NCBI GenBank assembly: GCA_024364735.1
Contig: JAGFNQ010000284.1
Location: 1 to 64,000 of the forward strand
Reading direction: 5' to 3'
Source of the DNA: Boesenbergia rotunda
Lineage: Eukaryota > Streptophyta > Magnoliopsida > Zingiberales > Zingiberaceae
DNA: 64,000 nt
Positions 23,091 to 33,293 of the stretch are shown here, piece by piece. The notes under the pieces are model-generated. The model was not told where the DNA came from and ran no database searches. It saw only the letters and a program-made list of their open reading frames with translations. Position numbers and translations under genes: made by a program. Numbering within the stretch: the first letter of the stretch is position 1; each line of letters begins with the position of its first letter.

Positions 23091-24013
23091 TGATAGATCG
23101 AATAGCATGCTAGAGGGGGGGTCAATAGCACTTCGTCGAATTCTCTACAGGATTGTTAGCGCAGCGGAAACAATAATATGCAAAGGATAATAAAAACAAT
23201 GCTAACAATCGGAATTTACTTGGTATCCACCCAAATGGGTGACTAATCCAAGGATCCACACACGTACTCCACCTCCACTAAGAAAAATCTCATTCAAGTG
23301 GAGAAACCTTTACAGCGGTGTTATCTTCCTCTTTACAGAATATAGTGATTGAAGAGAGAGGAAGATGAGAAGACTTTTTGCACGAGCAGCACTTCGTTAC
23401 CGTACGAAATCGTACCGTTTCACGTGCAAAAAGGTCCTTTTTTTTATAAGAGAACAGGACAAACTCGCAGTCTGTCCATCCCCGCACCTGTCGATTGCCC
23501 CTAGGACAGTCGACTGGTCTAGCATTAATTGCTAGCCAACGGCTAGCCAACAGCTAGTTTTGGGGTGTTACCAGTCGACTGCCCCTGGGGCAGTCGACTG
23601 GTCTGAGGCTAAAAACTCTCTGTGAGTTTTGGCAGTCGACTGCCCTCTGGCCAGTCGACTGCCCTACCTCTCAGCTCAATTTCAGCCACTCTGAACCTTC
23701 CCCTTCACGTGTGCCTTCAGGTCCACTCCTTTGGCTTGCCCCTTGAAGTTATCTTCCTCTGGCTCTCATCCCTCGGATGCGCACACAAGCCTTTTCTTGG
23801 CTTGCCTCCTTGCCATCCTTCACGTGTGCCCTTGAAGTCCACTTCCCGACTTGCCCTTGGAGTCCTCCTCCCTCGGCTCTTGTCCCTCGGATATGTTCAC
23901 CATGTGTGATTCTCCAAGTCCTGCAAACTCAATCACACATAACCTTAAACATATTCACACACACACATCAAAACCATGATCTTCCAATCATTCTAGGGCC
24001 GATTGCCTCAACA
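23091..24013 (-). repeat. 3' LTR of element C
   Basis: 923 bp, from TGATAGATCG (23091) to GCCTCAACA (24013); minus-strand start TGTTGAGGCAATCGGCC. It holds two palindromic pairs built on CAGTCGACTG (about 23486-23520 and 23570-23602), a TATA-like TTATAAAA on the minus strand near 23443-23452, and GCGCAGCGGAA near 23159. The ORFs 23290-23550 and 23622-24100 are LTR sequence. Confidence 0.88.
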
Positions 24014-24027
24014 ATCTCCCCCTTTTT
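24014..24027 (-). other. Polypurine tract of element C
   Basis: Minus strand AAAAAGGGGGAGAT, abutting the LTR start. D has the same tract at 57326-57339. Confidence 0.9.
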
Positions 24028-24991
24028 GATGTGTGGCAATATATTTAAGTTTAGGGATAAAATACCAGTCACTAATAACAATAAAAGTAGTAGAAATTGA
24101 AAAGCATAAGACATATCAAAAACCTAAGAGGTATCCTCCCCCTTAATCCATGTCTTTTCCCATTTTCAACTCTACTCATGATCCAAGTTAAGTTTCAAGT
24201 CCAACGTAACACTAAACAACATTAAAAATATAAAATATATCAAAACCTAAGAGGTAACCTCCCCCTTAATCGATGTCTTCTCCCATTTTTTAATCATCCA
24301 AGGTCTGAGTTAGACAAAATACCTTAAATCATCCATTTCAAGTCAAAATTCTAACTTAAACCACCCATTCTCCCCCTTTGACACCATCAAAATGATTGCC
24401 TCAAGCAACTCAACTCTAGACATCAAATGAGAGAAAGTTGGATTTCTGAAAAAAATTTCAGAATCTGAAAGCAGGGTGCCAGTCGACTGCCCATGGGGCA
24501 GTCGATTAATACACTATCAGTCAGAATTTTCAACTTTTCTGTCGAATTTCAAAAATGTCCAGAAAAATCAAGAAAATTCCAAAAATTATAAAATTTTGCA
24601 GACATGTTTGAAATGATATACTCTATCAAGGAAAAATATTAGACCATATAAAATTTCAAACATGCTTGACTTTTGGTAAAAATTCAAAATCCTTGAAAAC
24701 AACTAAGTTTTGTATCAAAATTACAACCTAATTTTGAAATCATATATCTTTTAAAAGTATGGCAAAGCATAGAAAACATAAAATGGTTTTCAAAGATTTA
24801 AAATGTCCAACTATGTTCTTTAGGCAAAGTGTCCATTGATTAAACACTTGCCTTCCCAATAGTTGGTCTAGTTTTCATATTTTGATACTTTTAATGATTC
24901 AACAATATGCCACAAGCACAAGTGAATCAAATGTATCACCCTAATGAATCAAACACACTTTTTTTTTACATGTAATATCCGAAGGTTCATC
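24028..24991 (-). other. 3' noncoding spacer of element C
   Basis: About 1 kb between the RNase H stop and the purine tract without a coding frame. It includes another CAGTCGACTGCCC/GGGGCAGTCGA inverted pair at 24479-24507. SIRE elements often carry an envelope-like ORF or long spacer here; no envelope-like frame is visible. Confidence 0.65.
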
Positions 24992-26653
24992 CTATACTTC
25001 TACAAAACACATTCCAAGGCCTCTTCTTAAGGATGTAAACTCCGATTCGGGAAGAGGCTTGGTAAAAATGTCGGCTAGATTTGACTTTGATTCAACATAG
25101 TGTAATTCTATGTCTCCCCTTGCCACATGGTCCCTAATGAAGTGATGTTTCACTTCAATGTGTTTTGTCCTAGAGTAGTGAACTAGATTTTTGGTCAAAT
25201 TGATTGTACTTACATTATCACACAAGACTTTGAGCTTGGAATAATGTAACTCATAATCTTCTAAAGTGTGCATAATCCAAAGAAGTTGGGAAACACACCC
25301 ACCCATTGCCACATATTCCGCCTCCGTTGTTGATAGGGCAACGCATGGTTGTTTCCTACTACTCCAACTAACTAAGGAAGACCCAAGGAATTGACACCCT
25401 CCACTAGTACTCTTCCTATCTAGCTTACATCCCACATAGTCTGAGTCGGTGTATCTAATAAGATCAACACTAGGGGTTCTAGGATACCAAAGACCGACAT
25501 TGAGGGTACCTTTATCATACCTTAGGATCCTCTTAACTACAACCAAATGGGACTCTTTGGCACAAGATTGGTACCTTACGCACATACCTACCGCAAAAAG
25601 TATATCAGGTCTACTAGCGGTTAGGTATAGTAAGCTACTAATCATGCTCCTATATTGCTTAGAGTCTACAATTTTCCCTTCAAGGTCACTATCCATTTTT
25701 ACATTCGTTCCTATGGGGGTAGATGCTACCTTAGCATTTTCTAGGCCAAATTTCTTTAGCATTTCCTTAGCATACTTAGTTTGAAAAATATATGTTCCTT
25801 CATTAGTTTGCTTAATTTGAAGACCTAGAAAGAAGGTTAACTCTCCTACAAGACTCATCTCAAATTCATCTTCCATACATTTGATGAATTCTTGTAGGAA
25901 GTCATTATTTGTTGACCCAAAAATGATATCATCTACATACACTTGGGCAACAAATATGTCCTTATCCTTAGATTTTAGGAACCAAGTAGGGTCAATTGTT
26001 CCTCTCCTAAATCCCTTAGACACTAGAAATGAAGAAAACCTTTCATACCAAGCCCGGGGAGCTTATTTCAATCCATATAAAGCTTTTCTCAATTTGTAAA
26101 CGTGTCTTGGATAATTAGGGTCCTCAGACCCGGGGGGTTGTTCTACATAGACCTCTTCCTTAACGATCCCATTAAGGAATGCCGACTTCACATCCATTTG
26201 GTGAAGTGTGAAACCCATGTGAGCGGCATAGGCTAGTAGAATTCTAATGAACTCTAATCTAGCTATGGGGGCATAAGTCTCATCATAATCCAATCCCTCA
26301 ACTTGGTTAAACCCCCTAGCTACCAATCTAGCCTTGTTCCTAGTGATTTTGCCTTGGTCATCTAGTTTGTTCCTAAAGACCCATCTTGTGGTTACAATGG
26401 TGCAAGCATTGGGCCTAGGAACCAACTCCCAAACCTCACTTCTCTCAAATTGATTTAGCTCTTCTTGCATAGCTATGATCCAATCTACATCTCCCAAAGC
26501 TTCATCAATAAACTTAGGTTCTAATTGAGAGATTAAGGCTATTTGACTAGTTTGGTCTCTAAAATAGGACCTAGTCCTTACTTCTTGAGTGACATCACCC
26601 ACTATTTGGTCGATAGTATGATCTTGGTGATGTCTCAAGGGCCTAGAGGTCAT
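24992..26653 (-). pseudogene. Element C pol: RT and RNase H
   Basis: Two frames in the same phase separated by one nonsense codon (TAA at 26060-26062, where relatives read GLKQAPRAWY). RT blocks: CTIVTTRWVFRNK, KARLVARGF, MDVKSAFLNG, YVDDIIFGSTN, then LVGELTFFLGLQIKQ. RNase H blocks: GCKLDRKSTSGGCQFLG, ALSTTEAEYVAMGGC, SRTKHIEVKHHF, NLADIFTKPLP, ending at the natural stop 24992. Catalytic Asp residues are kept. Apart from the single stop this is the best-preserved pol in the window. Confidence 0.92.
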
Positions 26654-27232
26654 GGGTTCATTGACTACTTCTTCCTCATCCTCTAGGGTACTTCTTACTC
26701 CCCCTTGATCATTGCCCTCTAAATGTAGGTCTTCGATTCTTTGGGCAAGGGGGCTTCTTCTATATCCTTATCAATTGAGGCTTTTCTAGGGTAGGTACTT
26801 GTTGATTCATCAAAGTTAACATTTGAGGACTCCTCAATCACCTTTGACCTTTTGTTGTAGACTCTATAACCCCTACTAGTGGATGAATAACCAACTAGGA
26901 TTCCTTCATCGGCTTTTGACTCAAACTTCCTTAGGTCATCTTTGGTGTTTAAAATATAGACCTTACATCCAAAGACCCTAAAGTAGTGGACTTGTGGAAC
27001 TCTCCCATTCCACAACTCAAAGGGTGCCTAGGAACCTATGTACCAAAATCCTATTTTGAATGTAACAAGCAGTGTTAACCGCTTCGGCCCAAAAGTAGCT
27101 AGGAAGGGAATATGCATTAAGCATAGTCCTAGCAGCTTCTTGTAGGGCTCTGTTTCTCCTCTCAACTACCCCATTTTGTTGAGGAGTCCTTGGGCATGAA
27201 AATTCATGCTTGTATCCATTTTCTACACAAAA
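26654..27232 (-). pseudogene. Element C pol: integrase C-terminal part and linker
   Basis: One open stretch (26719-27015) has the Copia integrase C-terminal block FRVFGCKVYILNTKDDLRKFESKADEG and the linker. The segment 27016-27232, which should carry the catalytic Glu region and NSFW-like block, is present but frameshifted on either side. Confidence 0.8.
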
Positions 27233-28156
27233 TTATGAGAAATTTAAATTTTGGAACTCCTCACCGTGGTCACTCCTAATTCGGTTAATTTTGAGATATT
27301 TTTCATTCTCTACCCTTTTACTAAATCCTATAAAGATTTCTAAGGTATCGTCCTTATGTTTCATAAAGAAAACCCATGTGAACCTAGAGAAATCATCTAC
27401 TATAACTAAACAATATTTACTCCCTACTAGTGAGGGAGTACTATGGCAATCAAACAAATCAATGTGTAAAAGTTCTAATGGTAAAGTAGTAGTTGTTAGG
27501 GTTTTACCTTTGTGTGATGATTTTGAATGCTTACCCTCTTGACATGCATCACACAATTTTGTCTTCTCATACTTGATCATAGGTAGCCCCTTCACGAATT
27601 CTTCCTTGGCCACTCTTGCAATGCTTCTCATGTTGACATGTCCAAGCCTCCGGTGCCACAACCACCCTTTTTCTTCTTTAGACATGAAACACTTAGCCAA
27701 ATTGTTAATAGCATAAGCAAGATCAAGATAATACAAATTAGCCTCTCTATACCCTTCTAATATGACATTATCGGATTCACTTTGTCTTATTAGGCACTTC
27801 CTAGCATGAAATTTAACCCTATACCCCGCATCACATAACTGACTTACACTAAGTAAATTAAACTTCATGTCTTTGATTAAAAGTACCTTATGTATGGAAA
27901 TTGTGGGAGATACCTTAATGGTGCCCCTACCAATAATTTTCAGTTTTCCACTATTTCCAAAGGAGACCGTCCCTTCTCTTAAGTAGCTAATAGTAGTGAA
28001 CTTGCTCACATCTCCGGTCATATGTCTTGAGCATCCACTATCTACTATTCATATGGTTGAGGCCTCCTTCACCTTCACCTATACAACATGGAAAACATAC
28101 ACTTTTGGTACCCAAATTTTTGATCCACAAGCATCATTTAAAATTTTTTTAGGTAC
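27233..28156 (-). pseudogene. Element C protease and integrase N-terminal half
   Basis: The protease motif VDSGCSRHMTGD lies at about 28005-28045, just after an in-frame TGA (where Trp is expected). Then come KIIGRGTI, FNLLSVSQL and the integrase zinc finger (WLWHRRLGH; CDACQEGK). Catalytic Asp residues are visible in HIDLF and IRSDHGEEF. The frame ends at 27233 through a frameshift. Confidence 0.9.
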
Positions 28157-28814
28157 TCATGCGCTCTTGGTGTTTCCCTTAGCCCCTTGTCTCCTAGATG
28201 CACCAATCCTACCCATGAGTGAGACAAAAGTCATTTCCTTTGTCTTTGGCCTATATCCTAATCTGACCTTGTTATGAACGACCCTTTGACTATTAATTAT
28301 CATATCTACGTTGCTAGAGCCTACTTGAAATTTCCTAAGTGCCTTTGTGAGATCCTCTACCTTTTTCCTTAGTTCCCTATTTTCAATTTCAAAACATGAA
28401 TCATGTAATGTAAGACAACTAGCATGTAATTCTTCCTTAAGTTTTGTAGACTCTACTCTAAGAATGACAATTTCATCTTTTAGCTCCTTAATCTTACTTC
28501 TAGCCTTAGTTAAATCAATGTTAGTGCTAGAAATAATTTTAACTAAAGTAGAGGAGGGTAAGTGGTATACCTCACTTACCGATGCTTCTGACTCGGATGA
28601 TGATGAAGAGGTGCTCTCATCTTCACTGCTCGAACTTCTTTCATCATCTGATGATTCTAAGTGATCCATTGCCATGAGAGCAAAATGTGAAACTTGCTCT
28701 TCTTCCTCCTCTGAGGATGATGGATCATCCTAGGTCACCTTGAGGTTGGTAGCACCCTTCTCCTTTCCCTTCGACCTCTTCTTGTCACCTTTCTTCTTCT
28801 CCTCCTTCTTGTCA
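28157..28814 (-). pseudogene. Element C gag, C-terminal half only
   Basis: Contains a Ser/Asp/Glu-rich segment (SSDDERSSSSEDEST), a coiled-coil-like stretch (SKIKELKDEIVILRVESTKLKEEL) and the block KFQVGSSNVDMII..LGYRPKTKE, which matches the D gag end. Upstream (28676-28814) is a Lys/Glu-rich segment with an in-frame TAG. The gag core and zinc knuckle are absent, because LTR sequence starts at about 28815. Confidence 0.85.
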
Positions 28815-29543
28815 TCACCACAATCACTTTGACAAGATCTGGGCATAAAAGACTACTAACTCACTTTACCCAAGCGAGTTTCGTCAAGAGATAGTAGTCT
28901 GAAATGAGCCCCTTTAAATAGGATCGAGTCTGAAACAACCGCTACCAGTCGACTGCCCCTAGGGCAATCGACTGGTCCCACTCAGATTCGACCGTTACAG
29001 TACAACGTTCGAATCTGCCAACCTGTTCCAGCCTACACACCAGTCGACTGCCCCAGGGGCAGTCGACTGGTACACACCTAAGCTTAGGGTTACACTCCCG
29101 AGTACATGTCTCTCCGCACTTAAATCCTCCCGGCTTAGCCCCTGAGTACAAACACTCATACTCAGACCCTCACAACCTGGTTGACACTTCACCAGTAGCC
29201 TCGACTATTGCCTTCACACCCTCTTCATCTTCGGCCCTCGTTCCTCGGATGCGCACACAAGCCTCCAGCTTGCCTCCATGCCATCCTACACGTATGCCTC
29301 GAAGTTCGTGTCCCTCGGCTCATCGTCCCTGCTATCGACTGTCCCTCGGATGCGCACGCAAGCCTCCAGCTTACCTCCATGCCATCCTTCACCTGAAGAC
29401 ATCAACCAATTCCATGTGTACCTATACACCTGCACACTCATGTATACATATGAGAACACAATAAACCATAACTTAACCATATTGCCCACACACATCAAAA
29501 CCCTATAATCCTCCAGATCATCTCAGGGCCGATTGCCCCAACA
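28815..29543 (-). repeat. Partial 5' LTR of element C
   Basis: Matches the solo LTR 32088-33061 from about position 32335 to its end, finishing GCCCCAACA (29543). It lacks about 250 bp including the U5 end. It has CAGTCGACTG palindromes at 28944-28976 and 29040-29072, the first 23 bp from a TATA-like TATTTAAAGG (28912-28921, minus). The small ORFs at 28942-29508 are LTR sequence. Confidence 0.85.
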
Positions 29544-30601
29544 CCAATAACTCCCATGATGCACACTGAAGTAAATAGCTTATCATCTAACTTGAAAAAG
29601 AGAAAGGAGCCTTCTAAGATGAATCAGACATATCTTTGGCACCTTAGGCTTGGTCATATTAACCTTAGTAGGATTCAGAGGTTAATAGCCGATGGGCCCC
29701 TGGGTTCATTGGTGGTGGAGGATCTCCCGACCTGTGAGTCTTGCTTGGAAGGAACGATGACCAAAAGGCCTTTCAAGGCTAAGGGGTATAGGGCAATGAT
29801 GTGTTAGAACTGATTCATTCTGATTTGTGTGGTCCTATGTCAATCCAGGCTAGAGGTGGCTTTGAATATTTTGTCACCTTCATTGACGATTATTCAAGGT
29901 ATGGGTACATTTACCTGATGCGCCGCAAGTCTGAATGCTTTGATGAGTTCAAAGAATTCAAGGCTGATGTGGAGAAACATCGAGGTAAAAGTATCAAGAC
30001 ACTACGATCAGATCGTGGTGGCGAGTACCTCTTTGGAGAGTTTAGGAGCTACCTATCAGAAGCTGGGATTCAGTCCCAGCTAACTGCACCCGGTACACCA
30101 CAACAAAACAGAGTTGCAGAAAGAAGGAATAGGACTCTTATGGGAATGGTTAGGTCAATGATGAGCTATTCAGACTTACCCAATTCGTTCTGGGGATACA
30201 CTCTGGAAACGACAGCGTACATACTAAACTTGGTTCCATCTAAGTCAGTCCCTCATAGTCCCATAGAACTGTGGACTGGGCGCAAGCCTAGTCTGGGACA
30301 TGTTCAGATTTGGGGTAGTCCAGCACATGTTCTGAAGGGAGATACTGATAAGTTGGAATCTCGTACGGAGGTACGCCTGTTCGTAGGCTATTCTAGAGGA
30401 ACGAAGGGTGGTCTGTTCTATAGTCCTAAGGATCAGAAGGTAATTGTCAACACAAATGCCAGATTCTTGGAAGAGGACTATGTGATGAACCATAAGCCAA
30501 AAAGTAGACTAGTGCTTGAAGAGTTAAGAGGGGAGGTTTCCGACCTCAGGACCAATTGTACAAGAGGACACACCACAAGTCACTGCACCGCGTGTCACTG
30601 A
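29544..30601 (+). pseudogene. Element B pol: integrase
   Basis: Integrase zinc finger WHLRLGH..CESC is followed by a one-base frame change near 29800, then the catalytic core. All three acidic residues are visible: HSDLCGP, RSDRGGEY and the Glu of VAERRNRTL. The C-terminal blocks SFWGYTLETTAYILN and VQIWGSPAHV follow. It ends in a frameshift at 30601. The sequence begins abruptly at the edge of element C, so protease and gag are gone. Confidence 0.9.
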
Positions 30602-31376
30602 GGAAACACAAGTAGTACATCATCGCAATGGGAGGGTTGTGAGACAGCCTGAAAGGTTCATGTTTTTGGGAGAGTGTTCAGACTTTGTCTTTGGTAAACA
30701 TGAACCGGATCCCTTGACCTATGACGAGGCCCTCCAAGACAAGGATGCAGATTCTTAGCAATGGGCAATGAACTCCGAGATAGAATCGATGGATTCTAAC
30801 CATGTCTGGGAGCTAGTAGAACCACCCATTAATGGTGTAAAAGCTATTGGATGCATGTGGATCTACAAGAGAAAGAGAGGATCAGACGGGAAGGTTGAGA
30901 CCTTCAAAGCAAGGCTTGTTGCGAAAGGGTACACTCAGAAAGAGGGTATCAATTATGATGAGACCTTTTCACTGGTAGCCATGCTTAAGTTGATCCAGAT
31001 TCTCTTATCTATTGTGGCTCATATGGATTATGAGGTATGGCAGACGGATGTTAGGACAGCTTTCCTTAACGGAAGTCTTGAGGAGACCATCTACATGAAG
31101 CAACCAGAAGGTTTCATTGCAAAGGGCAAAGAGCATCTAGTGTGCAAGCTTAATCGATCCATCTATGGATTGAAGCAAGCTTCAAGGTCTTGGAACATCC
31201 GCTTTGATGAAGTAATCCAGTCATATGGATTTACTCAAATCCCGGATGAGTCATGTGTGTATAAAAGATGTGACAGAAACATCGTGGTGTTTCTTGTACT
31301 TTACATAGATAACATTTTGTTAATTGGCAACAATGTCAAAGTGTTATTAGACGTAAGGGTCTGGCTATCAAAGTAG
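30602..31376 (+). pseudogene. Element B pol: reverse transcriptase
   Basis: After a frameshifted linker (RQPERFMFLGE, DPLTYDEALQD) with a TAG at about 30756-30758, an open stretch carries the RT: GCMWIYKRKRG, KARLVAKGYTQKEG, TDVRTAFLNG and LKQASRSWNIRFDE. The catalytic box reads YIDN instead of YVDD, so the second metal-binding Asp is lost, and MDVK is TDVR. A TAG (31374-31376) ends it where relatives have Gln. Confidence 0.9.
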
Positions 31377-32087
31377 TTTGATATGAAGGACTTAGGAGAA
31401 GCGGGACACATCCTTGGGATCAAGGTTATAAGGGATCGCCAGAAAAGGATGTTGTGCTTATTCCAAGCTTCATATGTTGACATTGTCTTGTCTCGTTTTA
31501 GCATGAAAAACTCCAAGAAGGGTTTCCTACCCTTCAGGTATGGAGTTCCTCTATCCAAGGAGATGTGCCCGAAAACATCAAAGGAGATCGAGAAAATGAA
31601 GGCGATTCCTTATGCTTCGGCAGTAGGAAGCCTCATGTATGCTATGTTGTGTACGAGACCTGATATCTGTTTTGCCGTGGGCATGGTTAGCAGATATCAG
31701 AGTAACCCTGGTGAGGGACATTGGACTGTCGTAAAGCATATATTGAAATACCTAAGACGGACTAGGGATTATATGCTGGTTTACTGGGCAGATCATTTAG
31801 TCCCTGTGGGTTATACAGACTCAGATTTCCAGTCAGATAGGGACAAGAGTAAGTCTACCTCGGGGTTGTGTTTACTTTAGGAGGTGGAGCCATTGTATGG
31901 AGGAGTGTCAAGCAGAAGTGCGTGGCAGACTCCACCATGGAAGCTGAATATGTGGCAGCCTCAGAGGTAGCCAAGGAATCTGTGTGGCTACGAAACTTCA
32001 TCATGGACTTGGATGTGATTCCTAGTTTGCCCAGATCTATCACAATCTTATATGATAACAGTGGTGCAGTTGCAAACTCGAAGGAGC
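31377..32087 (+). pseudogene. Element B pol: RT connector and RNase H, part 1
   Basis: FDMKDLGEAGHILGIKVIRD, CTRPDICFAVGMVSRYQ and YTDSDFQSDRDKSKSTSG mark the connector. A frameshift at about 31870 leads to FTLGGGAIVWRS and DSTMEAEYVAASE, the RNase H core. At 32087 a solo SIRE LTR splits the block within a codon. The codon matching the shared TAG of A and E is CAG here (SDFQSD). Confidence 0.9.
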
Positions 32088-33061
32088 TGTAGGATCGATT
32101 CCGTACGCTAGAGAAGGGGTGAATAGCGTTTCATGAATTCTTCTTGTACCTACGTTGTTAGTTGCGCAGCGGAAATACAAACAAAATAAAACTAACAATG
32201 ATAAACAACGCTAACAAATCCAATTTAATTGGTATCCACCTCGGACGGGTGACTAATCCAAGAATCCGTCGGTGGATCAATCCCCGGATAACCTCCGGCT
32301 AGCCCTCGTCGCTCCTTGTGGGTGGAGAAACCTCACCACAACACTTTGGACACTATCTGGGTACAATAGACTACTAACAAGCCTTAACCAAGCTTGTTTC
32401 GTCATGAAAAGAAAGCATGAAATGAGCCCCTTTAAATAGGGCTCGAATCTAAAACAGCCGCTACCAGTCGATTGCACCTTGGGGCAGTCGACTGGTCCCA
32501 CTCAGATTCGACCGTTGTCGTACAACGTTCAAATTTTGCCAGCTATCCCAGTCGACACCAGTCGACTGCTCCTAGAGCAGTCGACTGTTCCGAACCTAAG
32601 TCTAGGGTTACACTCCCGAGTACATTTCACTCCGCACTCGAACCCTCCCGACTTAGTTTCCGAGTACAACGACTCACACTAAGACCCTCACAACCTGGTC
32701 GACTCTTCAACAGTAGTCTCGACTGTTGCCTTTACTCCCTCTTCATCATCAGCCCTCGTCCCTCGGATGCGCACGCAAGCCTCCAGCTTGCCTCCATGCC
32801 ACCCTTTACGTACGCCTCAAAGTCCGCGTCCCTCAGCTCATCGTCCCTACTATCCACGGTCCCTCGGATGTGCACGCAAGCCTCCAGCTTGCCTCCATTC
32901 CATCCTTCACCTGAAGACATCAACTAAGTCCATGTGTACCTGTACACCTTCACACTCATGTACACATATTAGTCCACAATAAACTCTAACTTAACCATAT
33001 TGATCGCACACATCAAAACCCCATGATCCTCCAAATCATCTCAGGGCTGATTGCCCCAACA
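32088..33061 (-). repeat. Solo SIRE-type LTR inside B RNase H
   Basis: 974 bp, from TGTAGGATCG (32088) to GCCCCAACA (33061), same family as the C LTRs. It is flanked by GGAGC (32083-32087) and GGAAC (33062-33066), a 5-bp duplication with one later change. It has CAGTCGACTG palindromes (32464-32497 and 32562-32592), a TATTTAAAGG TATA (about 32430-32441) and GCGCAGCGGAA (about 32163). No internal sequence remains, so it formed by LTR-LTR recombination. ORFs within it (32277-32982) are not genes. Confidence 0.9.
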
Positions 33062-33278
33062 GGAACCACGAGCGCATAAGGTGAGTAAACACATAGAGCG
33101 CAAGTACCACCTGTTACAAGAAATCATAAAGCGAGGAGAAGTGGTTGTCGCCAAGATTGCATCAGAGGACAACCTGGCAGATCCTTTCACTAAAGCTCTT
33201 CCAGCTAGAGCTTTTGATCGGCATGTGGAGGATATGGGAGTCAGATGTATGACAGTGGGAGTACAGCAGTGTCTTTAA
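33062..33278 (+). pseudogene. Element B pol: RNase H, part 2
   Basis: Continues the RNase H after the solo LTR: KVSKHIERKYHLLQEII and NLADPFTKALP, then the natural stop at 33278. The frame would be continuous with part 1 without the insertion. Confidence 0.88.
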
Positions 33279-33279
33279 T

Positions 33280-33293
33280 TATAAGTGGAAGAT
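33280..33293 (+). other. Polypurine tract of element B
   Basis: The purine-rich stretch AAGTGGAAGAT abuts the TGTAAG start of the 3' LTR. Confidence 0.7.

Larger units (their letters stand above)
23091..29543 (-). mobile_element. SIRE-type Copia element C with damaged 5' end
   Basis: Minus strand: 3' LTR 23091-24013, purine tract 24014-24027, RNase H, RT, integrase, protease, gag C-terminus, then directly a partial 5' LTR (28815-29543). The RT and RNase H motifs (YVDDIIFGSTN, HIEVKHHFIRDHVARGDI, LADIFTKPLP) are of the SIRE/Maximus group. The end of the 5' LTR, the primer site and the N-terminal half of gag are deleted. The flanks do not match as a target duplication (GTAAA left, CCAAT right), and B has lost gag and protease at the same place. 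Confidence 0.85.

Noticed and set aside
23570..23602. CAGTCGACTG repeats as a CRISPR array or recombinase attachment site
   Set aside because: Copies are widely spaced, tied to LTR positions, without uniform spacers, in a plant genome; no recombinase gene nearby.
24992..28675. Element C as an active autonomous element
   Set aside because: Nonsense codons in protease and RT, a frameshift in integrase, and no primer site or gag N-terminus.
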